Made by a program: the position numbers and the translations under genes. The notes under the pieces are model-generated. The model was not told where the DNA came from and ran no database searches. It saw only the letters and a list, made by a program, of their open reading frames with translations. This document shows positions 10,824 to 20,252 of a DNA stretch of 64,000 bases, piece after piece; position 1 is the stretch's first letter, and every line of letters begins with the position of its first letter. Location of the stretch: the NCBI RefSeq assembly GCF_013170825.1, contig NZ_CP033365.1, forward strand, positions 1,612,001 through 1,676,000, given 5' to 3'. The stretch is from Mesorhizobium sp. NZP2298 (lineage in GTDB: Bacteria; Pseudomonadota; Alphaproteobacteria; Rhizobiales; Rhizobiaceae).

Positions 10824-11762
10824 ATGAAGACCATCGCCAAACTGCTCTGCGGCGCCGCATTCGCGGCCGTCGCCATCGCGCCGGCATCGGCCAAGGACCT
10901 TAACAAGGTCGGCATCTCGGTCGGCCTGCTCGGCAACCCCTTCTTCGTCGCCACCATCAAGGGCATCGAGGACGCGGCCAAGAAGATCAACCCGAAGGTC
11001 GAGGTGACGTCGGTTTCGGCCGATTACGACCTCAACAAGCAGGTCTCGCAGGTCGATTCCTTCATCGCCGCCGGCGTCGACGTGATCATGCTCAACGCTG
11101 TCGACGCCAAGGCGATCGCACCGGCGGTGAAGAAGGCACAGGCCGCCGGCATCATCGTTGCCGCCTTCGACGTTTCGGCGCCGGGCGCCGACGTCACCGT
11201 GATGACCAACAACGTCAAGGCCGGCGAGGAAGCCTGCCAGTACCTGGTCGACCACACTGGCGGCAAGGGTGACTACGTCATCCTCAACGGCCCGGCGTCG
11301 TCGTCGATCCTGGAGCGGGTCAAGGGCTGCAAGAACGTGCTTTCGCAGCATCCCGACATCAAGATCCTCTCGGACGACCAGAACGCCGAAGGTTCGCGCG
11401 ACGGCGGCCTGAAGGTGTTCCAGTCGCTGCTCACCCGTTTCGACAAGATCGACGCGGTGTTCGCCATCAACGATCCGACCGCGATCGGCGCCCAGCTCGC
11501 CGCCAAGCAGCTCAACCGCTCCGAGTTCATCATCACCGCGGTCGACGGCGCGCCCGACATCGAAAAGGAGCTCTCTTCCGGCACCTCGATGATCAAGGCC
11601 TCGGCCTCGCAGGACCCCTATGTGATGGCCGGTCAGTCGCTGACGATGGCGGCGGAGCTGCTCGCCGGCAAGAAGCCGGCGGAGGCAACCGTGCTGCTCG
11701 ATCCCAAGCTGATCACCGCCGAGAACCTGAAGGACTACAAGGGCTGGACCGCGGCCCGCTGA
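10824..11762 (+). CDS. sugar ABC transporter periplasmic binding protein
   Basis: A 312-residue periplasmic binding protein of the ribose/galactose (Peripla_BP_4) class. Residues 1-23 are a signal peptide ending in ASA. KVGISVGLLGNPFF opens the first lobe and VDGAPDIEKEL lies in the second. Start at 10824 is supported by CGGAGGAAG 8-16 bases upstream; an earlier ATG at 10788 has no such site and would disturb the signal peptide. It is the last transport gene of the operon and is followed by a perfect hairpin at 11776-11803. Confidence 0.94.
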   Translation: MKTIAKLLCGAAFAAVAIAPASAKDLNKVGISVGLLGNPFFVATIKGIEDAAKKINPKVEVTSVSADYDLNKQVSQVDSFIAAGVDVIMLNAVDAKAIAPAVKKAQAAGIIVAAFDVSAPGADVTVMTNNVKAGEEACQYLVDHTGGKGDYVILNGPASSSILERVKGCKNVLSQHPDIKILSDDQNAEGSRDGGLKVFQSLLTRFDKIDAVFAINDPTAIGAQLAAKQLNRSEFIITAVDGAPDIEKELSSGTSMIKASASQDPYVMAGQSLTMAAELLAGKKPAEATVLLDPKLITAENLKDYKGWTAAR

Positions 11763-11775
11763 TCAGTCCGACACA

Positions 11776-11803
11776 GGCGCGGCCGGGTTGATCCGGCCGC
11801 GCC
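11776..11803 (+). terminator. GC hairpin after binding-protein gene
   Basis: GGCGCGGCCGG, six-base loop, CCGGCCGCGCC: a perfect 11-base-pair stem 13 bases after the stop, followed only by TTCC. It could stop part of transcription or protect the upstream mRNA; the epimerase gene starts 30 bases later, so complete termination is unlikely. Confidence 0.6.
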
Positions 11804-11833
11804 TTCCTCATCGCCGCCAACCCGGAGACGATC

Positions 11834-12727
11834 ATGTCGCGCATCGGAATCCATTCTTTCGTCTGGTCGGCAAGCTCGGCGCAGGGCGAGCTCGAACGCA
11901 CGCTGGCCAACACCAGGGAGGCGGGCTTCGACCTGATCGAATTCTCCTACCTCGATCCCGCCGATGTCGACATTGGCGGGCTTGCCAAACGTATCGCCGA
12001 TCTCGGCCTCGGTGTGGCGATCAGCATCGGATTGCCTGGTGACGGCGACATATCGAGCGCCGACAAGGCGGTCGCCGCGCGCGGCGTCGAAATCCTCAAC
12101 GAGACCATCGCACTGACGCGCGACCTGGGCGGCCGCAAGGTCGCCGGCATTCTGTCGGCCAGCCACGGCTTGCAGGTCGAAGCGCCGACGCGCGACCAAT
12201 GGAGCCGCAGCGCCGGAACACTGGCCAAGGTTGCCGAGACGGCAAAGGCGGCCGGCGTCACGCTCAATCTCGAGATCGTCAACCGCTTCGAAAGCAATCT
12301 GCTCAACACCGCCGCGCAAGGGTTGGCCTTCATCGAGGACACCGGGTCGGACAACATCTTCCTGCATCTCGATACGTTCCACATGAACATCGAGGAGGCC
12401 GATCTCGGGCTGGCCATCCGCCATGCCGCGGCCAAGATCGGTTATGTCCATATCGGCGAAAGCCATCGCGGCTTCCTGGGCACCGGCAACATCGACTTCG
12501 CCGCGATCTTCGATGCGCTGACGGCAATCGGCTACGCCGACGATCTCAGCTTCGAATCCTTCTCCTCGGAGATCGTCGATGAGAACCTGTCGAAGAAAAC
12601 CGCGATCTGGCGCAATCTGTGGACCGACAATATGGCGCTCGCCAAGCACGCGCGCGCCTTCATCGGTCTTGGGCTGGAAACGGCACGCCGCAAGGCCGAA
12701 CTCGTCTCGGCCCGGCACAAACCGTAA
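11834..12727 (+). CDS. ketose 3-epimerase-like sugar isomerase/epimerase (AP endonuclease 2 fold)
   Basis: A 297-residue TIM-barrel protein of the tagatose/psicose 3-epimerase group, cytoplasmic and metal dependent. Metal and substrate ligands expected in this group are in LEIVNRFE (Glu, near residue 150), HLDTFHMNIEE (Asp and His, near 185), HIGESHRG (His and Arg, near 215) and FESFS (Glu, near 245). The ATG follows CGGAGACG. It is downstream of a complete sugar ABC operon with an FGGY kinase, which suggests interconversion of an imported ketose before phosphorylation. Related xylose-isomerase-like enzymes act on other sugars, so the exact substrate is open. Confidence 0.82.
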   Translation: MSRIGIHSFVWSASSAQGELERTLANTREAGFDLIEFSYLDPADVDIGGLAKRIADLGLGVAISIGLPGDGDISSADKAVAARGVEILNETIALTRDLGGRKVAGILSASHGLQVEAPTRDQWSRSAGTLAKVAETAKAAGVTLNLEIVNRFESNLLNTAAQGLAFIEDTGSDNIFLHLDTFHMNIEEADLGLAIRHAAAKIGYVHIGESHRGFLGTGNIDFAAIFDALTAIGYADDLSFESFSSEIVDENLSKKTAIWRNLWTDNMALAKHARAFIGLGLETARRKAELVSARHKP

Positions 12728-12860
12728 CGCGGGAACGGGCAGCAGGACGTCCCAAGCTGGATTGCCTGATGCGGAAACGCCGCTGGTTCTCCTGGTATTT
12801 GCATTGCTCCCGTCATGCGCATCGGCTATCCGACCTCTCGGACAGCAAAAGGAGCCCGGC

Positions 12861-13214
12861 ATGACGAACAAGACGATCCTCAAATTCGGCCCCGTCGAAC
12901 ACGCGGAAGGCGGCGACCTGCCAGGCTGGATCGCGGTCGAGGGCCAGCCGACCATGCAAACCGCTGTCCAGCACACGACCGCGGACGGCAAGGTGATATC
13001 GGGAACCTGGCGGGCGTCGCCCGGCACCTATCACGCGACCTACACCGACTACGAGTTCGTGCACATGATCGCCGGCCGCATCATCATCACGCCGGACGGC
13101 GGCACGCCTGTCGAAGTGGGCCCCGGCGACGCTTTCGTCGTGGAAGCCGATTTCAAGGGAACCTGGAAGATCATCGAGCCGGTGACCAAGCATTTCGTGG
13201 TCAGGGTTGGCTGA
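12861..13214 (+). CDS. small cupin-domain protein
   Basis: A 117-residue single-domain cupin of the DUF861/Cupin_3 type, cytoplasmic. The conserved core is YEFVHMIAGRIIITPDGG, then VGPGDAFVV and FKGTWKI. Such proteins resemble the domain of (S)-ureidoglycine aminohydrolase, but many are small proteins without known reaction. AGGAGCC precedes the ATG. It is 133 bases after the epimerase gene and ends at a strong terminator, so it is probably the last gene of the carbohydrate operon. A sugar-binding or isomerase role is possible but unproven. Confidence 0.8.
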   Translation: MTNKTILKFGPVEHAEGGDLPGWIAVEGQPTMQTAVQHTTADGKVISGTWRASPGTYHATYTDYEFVHMIAGRIIITPDGGTPVEVGPGDAFVVEADFKGTWKIIEPVTKHFVVRVG

Positions 13215-13244
13215 ACCAGCCTGATCGCAGTTGCAGCATGAGAG

Positions 13245-13274
13245 GCCCGCCATGGCGAACCATGGCGGGCTTTT
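13245..13274 (+). terminator. rho-independent terminator
   Basis: GCCCGCCATGG, loop CGAA, CCATGGCGGGC, then TTTT. An 11-base-pair perfect stem with a stable tetraloop and a short U-run, 30 bases after the cupin gene. It ends the carbohydrate operon. Confidence 0.88.
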
Positions 13275-13604
13275 CCTTGCCATATCGGTTTGGCGGCTTG
13301 CCTCGCTTGGAAAGGCGGACGCCAGTGCCTCTCATGACACGCCTTGCCATCGCATGATCCGTACAGAAGAGGACGATGCCTATTTCGACTACGTCATCGG
13401 CAAGGCCGAGCGTTGGAGAAGGCTTATGCGCCAGCTCATGAAGTCGTCCCGGGAAAACGGACATCGGCAACGGACCGCCGTTGCCGGAGCATGCTCGCGA
13501 CCTATATCCGCTAGCGCATTTGTGATCGAACGGGACCCCAAACTGCCTGTCGCGGTGGAGGTAATCCGTTACGGTCGCGCCGCCCGCAGCGAGAGGATAC
13601 CCGT
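13275..13604. other. intergenic stretch, no supported gene
   Basis: Between the terminator and the metallo-hydrolase gene. Reading frames on both strands exist but have no ribosome site, no recognisable domain, and a codon pattern unlike the neighbours. The promoter of the following gene should lie here; I see no convincing -35/-10 pair. Confidence 0.5.
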
Positions 13605-14492
13605 ATGACAAGGTTCAATTCCACGGTCAGGCTGATGGCCGTGACGGCCTTGATGGTTCTGCATCAAGGGTTGGCAATGGCGCAGATGCCTGCGCAGCAG
13701 GCGGACGCCAAGTCGTTCAAGCTTGGCGAGCTTGACATTATCGCCTTGCATGACGCCCAGTTCGTGAAACCAAATGATGGCACGACCTTCGGCCTCGATC
13801 ACAGCCCCGCGGAAGTCGGCGAATTGCTCAAGGCCGCGGGGGCTCCGACTGACACCATCACGCTGAGCGTCGATGCCTTGCTGGTGAAATCAAAGAACAG
13901 CGTTGTGCTGATCGACACCGGGGTCGGCGGCGCGCTGCAGGACAGCCTGTCCAAGGCCGGGGTGAAAGCAGGTGACGTCAGCGAAATATTGATCACCCAT
14001 TCTCACCCCGATCATATCGGAGGACTGGTCAAGGACGGGAAACTCGCTTTCCCCAACGCCACGATACGGATGTCGGACGTGGAGTGGAATTTCGCCAAGT
14101 CCAACGAGGCCGTGGCCGATATCGTCAAGGTGATCACCGATCACGTGAAACCGTTCAAGGCCGGCGCCCAGGTGGCCCCCGGCATTACCTCGGTAGCGCT
14201 CAAGGGCCATACGCCAGGCCATGTCGGCTATCAGATCAAATCCGGAAAGGAACGGCTTTTCGATATCGGCGATACCGTGCACAGTTCGATCCTCTCGCTT
14301 GCCAAGCCCGACTGGGCGGTGGCCTTCGACGGCGACAAGCCGGAGGCGGAGCACAGCCGGGCCAAGACTTTGGCGACACTTGCCAAGGACCACGAAATGA
14401 TCTTTGCGCCACATTTCCCCTTCCCGGGTGTTGGCTATATCGAGAAAGACGGCGATCACTTCAAATGGGCGCCGAGCGACAAGCCTCGGTAG
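13605..14492 (+). CDS. exported metallo-beta-lactamase-fold hydrolase
   Basis: A 295-residue protein with a signal peptide (residues about 1-26, cleavage after AMA) and an MBL fold. The metal motif is HSHPDHIGG near residue 130; KGHTPGH near residue 205 and FDIGDTVH near residue 223 give further ligands, and APHFPFPG near residue 267 the last histidine. It is a periplasmic or secreted zinc hydrolase. It has its own transcription unit between a terminator and the sulfonate operon. The substrate is unknown; lactones and thioesters are common in the family, and sequence alone does not show beta-lactamase activity. Confidence 0.87.
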   Translation: MTRFNSTVRLMAVTALMVLHQGLAMAQMPAQQADAKSFKLGELDIIALHDAQFVKPNDGTTFGLDHSPAEVGELLKAAGAPTDTITLSVDALLVKSKNSVVLIDTGVGGALQDSLSKAGVKAGDVSEILITHSHPDHIGGLVKDGKLAFPNATIRMSDVEWNFAKSNEAVADIVKVITDHVKPFKAGAQVAPGITSVALKGHTPGHVGYQIKSGKERLFDIGDTVHSSILSLAKPDWAVAFDGDKPEAEHSRAKTLATLAKDHEMIFAPHFPFPGVGYIEKDGDHFKWAPSDKPR

Positions 14493-14870
14493 GCTTCTGG
14501 TCCTTGGTCGAAGAGGGCTATGGCGCGGTGACTTGGAGGGACAGCTGTCTGACCATTGGCGCGCTGGAGCAGCAAATCATCGCCTTCCGTCGAGAATGCG
14601 CCATCCGCGCGATCCCGGATTTGGGTTCGTGATGAAATAGACGTTGATGCCGGCTGACGCCAAGTTGTGCGGTCCAGGCAATCATATTCGGCTCGACAGT
14701 CGCCATGCGCGACAAACCCGATGTCGGGGCCCGCTTCTTTTTCAAAGGCGAGCCGCATTTCAGAATTTCATTTCTATCTAAATCTATAAATTAAGTGGAA
14801 TTTAGTCCAACGCTCTTGGCCAGGGCGGGCAATCGAGGGGTTTGCCCTCTGTTCAAAAGGATTGAATGCC
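14493..14870. other. intergenic stretch with the sulfonate operon promoter region
   Basis: No supported gene. The last 100 bases are clearly AT-rich against the local background; TATAAA at 14785-14790 is the best -10-like element for the tauA-like operon, with only a weak -35. Short minus-strand frames at 14518-14745 show nothing recognisable. Confidence 0.45.
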
Positions 14871-15878
14871 ATGCGAAAACTGATTTCCGCCACCCTTGTC
14901 GGGTTTGCCCTGGCAGCCATTTCCGCTGCAGCGCACGCCGCCGACAAGAAAGTCGTCATCGCCTACCAGACCGGTGCCAACCCCTACAATCTCGGCATCG
15001 CCAATGGCGATCTTGCCAAGAAGACCGGCTGGGACATTGAGTTCCGCCGCTTCAACTCAGGTGCCGACATCTTTGCCGCCATCGCGTCCGGCGACGTGCA
15101 GATCGGGGACGTGGGATCGAGCCCGTTCGCCGCTGCCGTCAGCAAGGGCATCGACGTGAAGGCGTTCTACATTTCGTCGGTTTCTCGTGACGGTGAAGCC
15201 CTGGTGGTGCGACCCGAGATCAAGACGCCGGCCGAACTGCGGGGCAAGAAGCTCGCCGCCGCGCCGGTTTCCACCGACCACTACCAGCTTCTCGCCGTGC
15301 TCAAGCAGGAAGGCATTTCCGAGAAGGAAACCCAGGTCATCGCCATTCCGCAGCCAGAGATCGTCGCGGCCTGGAAGCGCGGTGACATCGATGGCGCCTT
15401 CGTCTGGGATCCGGCACTCTCCGAACTCAAGAAGAACGGCAAGGTCCTGCTCACGGCCGGCCAGGTTGCCGATCGTGGCGCGCCGACCTTCAGCGCGCTG
15501 GTCGTGACTGGCGATTTCGCCAAGGCCAATCCCGACTTCCTCGGCCAGTATGTCCGGCTGATCGACGGCTACACCACGTCCTATCTGGGCAACCCGGCCG
15601 CCTGGGGACCGGACTCCGAGAACGCCAAGGCGATCGCCAAATTGCAGGGCGGCACGGCGGCCGAGAATTCCGAACAGTTGAAGACGACTGTCGTTCCGCC
15701 GCTCGACGAGCAGGTGTCGGATAAATGGCTGGGCGGTGGCGACAAGAGCGCAGTTGCGAAGATACTCAAGGACACCGCGGGCTTCCTGAAGGATCAGAAG
15801 AAGATCACCACCATCAAGGACAGCTACGCAGCGGCCGCCGATCCGCAATACGCGGAGGCCGCCGGGGCCTCCAACTAG
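14871..15878 (+). CDS. tauA: taurine/sulfonate ABC transporter periplasmic binding protein
   Basis: A 335-residue TauA/SsuA-type binding protein for organosulfonates. Residues 1-23 are a signal peptide ending [22 protein letters not shown] starts the mature lobe, and the [20 protein letters not shown] segment and [16 protein letters not shown] are typical of TauA. The ATG at 14871 is preferred over TTG at 14862, which lies too close to the AAAAGG site. It heads an operon with ATPase, permease and an SsuD-like monooxygenase, so sulfur acquisition is the likely role. Whether taurine itself or a wider range of alkanesulfonates is bound cannot be told. Confidence 0.9.
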   Translation: MRKLISATLVGFALAAISAAAHAADKKVVIAYQTGANPYNLGIANGDLAKKTGWDIEFRRFNSGADIFAAIASGDVQIGDVGSSPFAAAVSKGIDVKAFYISSVSRDGEALVVRPEIKTPAELRGKKLAAAPVSTDHYQLLAVLKQEGISEKETQVIAIPQPEIVAAWKRGDIDGAFVWDPALSELKKNGKVLLTAGQVADRGAPTFSALVVTGDFAKANPDFLGQYVRLIDGYTTSYLGNPAAWGPDSENAKAIAKLQGGTAAENSEQLKTTVVPPLDEQVSDKWLGGGDKSAVAKILKDTAGFLKDQKKITTIKDSYAAAADPQYAEAAGASN

Positions 15879-15901
15879 AAATCCCCGAACGACATTCGGT
15901 T

Positions 15902-15928
15902 CTGGCTGGCGGAAATCCCGCCAGCCAG
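15902..15928 (+). terminator. GC hairpin after tauA-like gene
   Basis: CTGGCTGGCGG, five-base loop, CCGCCAGCCAG: perfect 11-base-pair stem between the binding protein and ATPase genes, without a U-run. Likely a differential-expression or mRNA-stability element, not a full terminator. Confidence 0.6.
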
Positions 15929-15945
15929 GCTGCCTGGAGGCCACC

Positions 15946-16740
15946 ATGCTTCGAATTCGCGACGCCAGTGTCACCTTTCCAGCCTCGGATGGCCAGGAGG
16001 TACACGCGCTCGATCATGTCTCGCTCGACATCGCCCCGGATTCCATCGTCGTCGCGGTCGGCGCTTCCGGATGCGGCAAGTCGACATTGCTCAACGCGAT
16101 CGCCGGCTTCCTGCCGCTTACCGAAGGCTCGATCACGCTGGATGGAAAGGAGATTGTCGCGCCCGGCGGCGATCGGGGCGTCGTGTTCCAGAAGGATACC
16201 TTGCTGCCCTGGGCCAGCGTGCTGGACAATGTTGCTCTCGGCCTGAAATACCGAGGCGTGCGGCGCGGCGACCGACGTGAGCAATCACGACGCCTGTTGG
16301 ATCTGGTCGGGCTCGCCGATTTCGCCGAAAAACCGCCCTACGAACTTTCCGGCGGCATGCGCCAGCGCGTCGGCATCGCGCGTGCGCTGGCCACCGATCC
16401 GAAGATACTGTTGATGGACGAGCCTTTCGGCGCCCTCGACAGCCTGACACGCGAGACGATGCAGCAGCTTCTGGCCTCGGTCTGGGCCAAGACCGGCAAG
16501 CAGATCCTGTTCATCACGCATTCCATCGAGGAAGCCCTTACGCTCGGCACGACCATCGTTGTGATGTCGCCTCGGCCCGGCCGTATCGTTGCTCGGTTCG
16601 ACGCCGATTTCGTGCGCGAGTTCGCTGAGAGCGGCGACATCGGGCCAATCCAGTCCCACCCACGCTTCATCGAACTGCGTCAAGAAATCCGCTCGCTCAT
16701 CCACCTGCCGGAAGGCGCCCGCAAAGGAACCTTGCAATGA
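15946..16740 (+). CDS. tauB: taurine/sulfonate ABC transporter ATP-binding protein
   Basis: A 264-residue single-domain ABC ATPase of the nitrate/sulfonate/taurine class. Walker A is GASGCGKST near residue 39, the Q-loop lies in [10 protein letters not shown], the signature is [15 protein letters not shown] near residue 132, Walker B is [12 protein letters not shown] near residue 150 and the switch histidine is in [14 protein letters not shown] lies upstream of the ATG. It overlaps the permease gene by four bases. It energises sulfonate uptake at the inner membrane. Confidence 0.93.
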   Translation: MLRIRDASVTFPASDGQEVHALDHVSLDIAPDSIVVAVGASGCGKSTLLNAIAGFLPLTEGSITLDGKEIVAPGGDRGVVFQKDTLLPWASVLDNVALGLKYRGVRRGDRREQSRRLLDLVGLADFAEKPPYELSGGMRQRVGIARALATDPKILLMDEPFGALDSLTRETMQQLLASVWAKTGKQILFITHSIEEALTLGTTIVVMSPRPGRIVARFDADFVREFAESGDIGPIQSHPRFIELRQEIRSLIHLPEGARKGTLQ

Positions 16741-17585
16741 CGCTTGCCGCCAATTCGGGAACCTCATTTCCAGCTTCGACAACTCACAGCGCGCGGTCCG
16801 CTCGGCCACGCCGGTCGACATCGACAAGCACACTCGGCATCAGCCTGGTCACGCTGGCTGCGCTGATCGCGTTGTGGTTCCTCGCCGCGCATTTCGGCTG
16901 GGCCTCGCCGCTGTTCCTGCCTTCGCCCGCCGAGGTGCTGACCCAGTTCAGGGCCGTCTGGGCCGACGGTTATGCCAACGGCACGCTCCTCGACCACACG
17001 CTGGCAAGCCTTGGCCGCATCGCCGCGGCGCTCGGCGTTGGCATTTTTCTTGGCATTCCGCTTGGCCTGCTGATGGGGCTCAATCGCTGGGTCAAGGGCA
17101 TCTTCAGCGTTCCGATCGACCTCTACTGGGGGCTGCCGCCCTTGGCCTACCTGCCGCTGCTGATCATCTGGCTGGGCATCGGCGAGACTTCCAAGATCGT
17201 GCTCCTGTCGCTGTCGACCTTTGCTCCGATCTGCTTTGCCGCACAGGCCGGTGTCAGGTCCGTGCCCATCGAACGGATCAATGCCGCACTGTCGCTTGGC
17301 GCCAGCCGCCTGCAGCTCTTCACCAGCATCATCCTGCCGTCCGCATTGCCGGAGATCATGACCGGCCTGAAGATCGCCATCGGCGCCGGCCTGTCGACGC
17401 TGGTCGCGGCCGAGTTGATCGCGGCCCAGTCGGGCCTTGGCTACATGATCATGTCGGCGGCCAATTTTCTCGCCACCGATGTCGTATTCGTCGGCCTCAT
17501 CGTCATCGCCATCCTTGCTTTCGCCTTCACCAGCGGCATGCGCTGGCTGGAGCATCGCCTCATCCCCTGGAAGGGCAAGATCTGA
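16737..17585 (+). CDS. tauC: taurine/sulfonate ABC transporter permease
   Basis: A 282-residue inner-membrane permease of the BPD_transp_1 class with about six hydrophobic segments. The N-terminus (residues 1-35) is polar and Ser/Thr/Arg-rich. The EAA-type cytoplasmic loop that contacts the ATPase is [20 protein letters not shown] near residue 183. It is coupled to the ATPase by an ATGA overlap and followed after 38 bases by the monooxygenase gene. Family assignment is clear; substrate follows from the operon context. Confidence 0.92.
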   Translation: MTLAANSGTSFPASTTHSARSARPRRSTSTSTLGISLVTLAALIALWFLAAHFGWASPLFLPSPAEVLTQFRAVWADGYANGTLLDHTLASLGRIAAALGVGIFLGIPLGLLMGLNRWVKGIFSVPIDLYWGLPPLAYLPLLIIWLGIGETSKIVLLSLSTFAPICFAAQAGVRSVPIERINAALSLGASRLQLFTSIILPSALPEIMTGLKIAIGAGLSTLVAAELIAAQSGLGYMIMSAANFLATDVVFVGLIVIAILAFAFTSGMRWLEHRLIPWKGKI

Positions 17586-17623
17586 CGCCTGCCCTACATT
17601 CCACAGCCCTGAAGGAGCAACCC

Positions 17624-18781
17624 ATGTCCAGCAACACCCGTCCGCTCGACCTCTACTGGTACCTGCCGACCCATGGCGATGGACCGTATCTCGGCACGGA
17701 CGAACGGCACCGTCCGGCGACGTTCGGATATCTCAGGGAGATTGCCCAGGCCGCCGACCGGCTTGGCTTCAAGGGTGTGCTCCTGCCCACCGGGACGCGG
17801 TGCGAGGATGCCTGGATCGTGGCGGCGGGGCTGATCCCGCTCACCGAACGGCTCAAGTTCCTCGTGGCGCTGCGGCCGGGCAGCGGAACGCCGGCCCTGT
17901 TCGCGCGTCATGCGGCCACCCTGGACCGCATTTCCGGTGGTCGTGTCCTGCTCAATGTCGTCACCGGAGCCGACCCGGCCGATCTCGCCGGCGACGGCAA
18001 CAAGCTCGGTCATGACGAGCGCTATGCGCAGACCGACGAGTTCCTCACCATCTGGCGGCGGATACTTTCGGGCGAGCCGGCTGATTTCGAGGGCAAGTAT
18101 CTGTCCGCCCATGGCACCGACATTTCCTTCCCGCCAGTTCAGCAGCCCCACCCGCCACTGTGGTTCGGAGGCTCATCCGACGCCGGCATTGCGATCGCCG
18201 CCAAGCACGTCGACGCTTATCTGAGCTGGGGCGAGCCGGTGGACCAGCTTGCCGAAAAGATCGATCGCGTGAGGAAGGCCGCCGCGGCGCAAGGCCGGAC
18301 GATGCGCTTCGGACTTCGCATTCATCTGATCGTGCGCGAAACGGAAGATGAGGCCTGGGCGGCGGCCGACCGTCTGATCAGCCATGTCACCGACGACCTG
18401 ATCGCCGAAGCCCAGAACGGGTTCACCAATATCTCGGAATCCGTCGGCCAAAAGCGCATGTCGGCGCTTCATCAGGGGCGGCGCGACCGGCTGGTCGTCG
18501 GCCCGAATTTGTGGGCGGGACCCGGGCTGGTGCGCGGCGGTGCGGGAACGGCGCTGGTCGGCAATCCCGACAATGTCGCGGCGCGGATTCGCGAGTATCA
18601 GGACATCGGCATCGAGACGATCATCGCATCGGGCTACCCGCATCTGGAAGAGGCGTTCAACGTTGCTGAACTTCTTTTCCCCAAACTCGGACTAAGCGGT
18701 GAGGCCGCGCAAGCGGAGCGTAGCTGGGACGTCGAGTTCGGACGTGGAGTCCGCCCCCAAGCCGCCGCATCCGCTTCGTGA
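17624..18781 (+). CDS. ssuD: FMNH2-dependent alkanesulfonate monooxygenase
   Basis: A 385-residue luciferase-like flavin monooxygenase of the SsuD family, which splits the C-S bond of alkanesulfonates with FMNH2 and O2 to give aldehyde and sulfite. Seen: [14 protein letters not shown] near residue 15, [20 protein letters not shown] near residue 85, [11 protein letters not shown] and the SGYPHLEEA end motif. Length equals the family norm. The ATG has GAAGGAG upstream. No FMN reductase (ssuE) gene is in this operon, so reduced flavin must come from elsewhere. Together with tauABC-like genes it forms a sulfur-scavenging unit. Confidence 0.92.
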   Translation: MSSNTRPLDLYWYLPTHGDGPYLGTDERHRPATFGYLREIAQAADRLGFKGVLLPTGTRCEDAWIVAAGLIPLTERLKFLVALRPGSGTPALFARHAATLDRISGGRVLLNVVTGADPADLAGDGNKLGHDERYAQTDEFLTIWRRILSGEPADFEGKYLSAHGTDISFPPVQQPHPPLWFGGSSDAGIAIAAKHVDAYLSWGEPVDQLAEKIDRVRKAAAAQGRTMRFGLRIHLIVRETEDEAWAAADRLISHVTDDLIAEAQNGFTNISESVGQKRMSALHQGRRDRLVVGPNLWAGPGLVRGGAGTALVGNPDNVAARIREYQDIGIETIIASGYPHLEEAFNVAELLFPKLGLSGEAAQAERSWDVEFGRGVRPQAAASAS

Positions 18782-18814
18782 TGTCGTGCTGCCCGTGATC
18801 TGGGCGCATGTGGA

Positions 18815-18829
18815 CCGGCCAAAGGCCGG
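18815..18829. terminator. short hairpin between convergent genes
   Basis: CCGGCC, loop AAA, GGCCGG between the ends of ssuD and the thiolase gene. There is no U-run, so it is at best a weak bidirectional stop. Confidence 0.4.
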
Positions 18830-18941
18830 CCTTCACATCCTCCCGGGCCGCTGGAGTCATTCGCCGTGACGAAATTCCAGAGGTGGCTTGGCCAAGGCCG
18901 TCGTCCAAAGCTCTCGGACGCCAACCGATCAAAGCCTCCGT

Positions 18942-20120
18942 TCACCGCTCCAGGCAGATCGCCACACCCTGGCCGCCGCCTATGCAGAGCGAGGCCAGGC
19001 CCTTGCGGGCCTTGCGCCTCGTCATCTCGTGAAGCAGCGTCACCACGATGCGGCAGCCGGAGCCGGCCAGTGGGTGGCCGAGCGCTATGGCGCCGCCACT
19101 CATGTTTATGATCTCCTCGTTCCAGCCCATCTCGCGGTTGACCGCGATCGCTTGCGCGGCGAAGGCTTCGTTGATCTCCATGACGTCGAGCTCGGACGGC
19201 CGCCAGCCGGCCTTCTCCAGCGCAAGGCGCGACGCCGCGACAGGGCCCAGCCCCATATCCATCGGCTCGACACCCGCCGAAGCATAGGACGCGATGCGGG
19301 CGAGGGGCTTTAGCCCGAGTTCGTTCAACCGTGTCTCCGACATCACCAGCACGGCGGCGGCGCCGTCGTTGAGGCCGGAGGAGTTGCCGGCCGTGATTGT
19401 CCCCTCTCGCTCGAAGACCGGCTTCAGCCGGCCAAGCCCTTCGAGGGTGGTCGAGGGGTTTGGATGCTCGTCGCGGCCGACAATGACATCGCCTTGCGTG
19501 GTCTTTAAGGAGACAGGCACAATCTCATCGTCGAACCTTGCCGAGCGGATGGCGGCGTCGGCTTTCTCCTGCGAGCGCAGCGCGAAACGGTCCTGCTCAT
19601 CGCGGATGATCTGGTAGCGCCGCGCCAGCGACTCGACCGTGACGCCCATATGGACCTGATGGAAGGCGTCCCACAGCCCGTCGGTGATCATCGAATCCTT
19701 GACGACCCGGTCGCCCATGCGCACGCCGCCGCGAACGCCTGGAATGAAGTGCGGCGCCGATGTCATCGAATCCTGGCCGCCGGCAATGACGCAATCGGCG
19801 TCGCCGCAGCGAATGGCCTGCGCGGCAAGGTGGATCGACTTCTGGCCGGCGCCACACACCTTGTTGACCGTCATGGCGGGGACGCTGACCGGCAGGCCGG
19901 CCTTGAGCGATGCCTGTCTTGCCGGGTTCTGCCCGGCGCCGCCGGTCAGCACCTGGCCCATGATCACTTCGCTGACGGCCCCTGGCGCAAGCCCGGTTTC
20001 GGCCAGCATCGCCCGAATGACCTGTCCGCCCAGTTCCGCCGCCGAAAGGCTGGCGAGCGCGCCATTCAGCTTGCCGATCGGCGTGCGTTTGGCCGCGACG
20101 ATATACACCGCATCTTGCAA
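18942..20120 (-). CDS. acetyl-CoA acetyltransferase (thiolase)
   Basis: A 392-residue biosynthetic-type thiolase (AtoB/PhaA class), cytoplasmic; it splits acetoacetyl-CoA into two acetyl-CoA or the reverse. The nucleophilic cysteine lies in NKVCGAGQKS near residue 88, the histidine in GGAIALGHPLAGSG near residue 348 and the second cysteine in LCIGGGQG near residue 378. The start is TTG at 20120: GGAGG lies eight bases before it and it yields the usual length. An ATG at 20171 would start inside the promoter next to the operator. It is divergent from acetoacetyl-CoA synthetase, so together they turn acetoacetate into acetyl-CoA. Confidence 0.93.
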   Translation of the reverse strand: MQDAVYIVAAKRTPIGKLNGALASLSAAELGGQVIRAMLAETGLAPGAVSEVIMGQVLTGGAGQNPARQASLKAGLPVSVPAMTVNKVCGAGQKSIHLAAQAIRCGDADCVIAGGQDSMTSAPHFIPGVRGGVRMGDRVVKDSMITDGLWDAFHQVHMGVTVESLARRYQIIRDEQDRFALRSQEKADAAIRSARFDDEIVPVSLKTTQGDVIVGRDEHPNPSTTLEGLGRLKPVFEREGTITAGNSSGLNDGAAAVLVMSETRLNELGLKPLARIASYASAGVEPMDMGLGPVAASRLALEKAGWRPSELDVMEINEAFAAQAIAVNREMGWNEEIINMSGGAIALGHPLAGSGCRIVVTLLHEMTRRKARKGLASLCIGGGQGVAICLER

Positions 20121-20164
20121 TTTCCCGTCCTCCACCTTCGCGGCACACAGGCTGTGTTCACCGC

Positions 20165-20192
20165 TTGACATTCTGGTTATAACCAATAATCT
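20165..20192 (+). promoter_or_regulatory. divergent promoter with GntR-type palindromic operator
   Basis: TGGTTATAACCA at 20174-20185 is a perfect palindrome, extended to TCTGGTTATAACCAAT. TTGACA at 20165-20170 and a weaker TAATCT at 20187-20192 flank it as a possible rightward promoter, which would place the operator in the spacer. The same core occurs at 26415-26426, on the far side of the GntR gene. Confidence 0.75.
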
Positions 20193-20252
20193 GAAAGCAA
20201 CATGCAGACAAGATGACGGCTTCGTGCCGGCCTGCATTCCGGGAGGAAATTT

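Noticed and set aside
13231..13608. Frame of 125 codons between the cupin and MBL genes
   Set aside because: Starts inside the terminator hairpin, has no ribosome site and no domain.
18942..20237. Thiolase starting at 20171 or 20237
   Set aside because: These starts lie in or beyond the promoter and operator; TTG at 20120 has the ribosome site and gives normal thiolase length.
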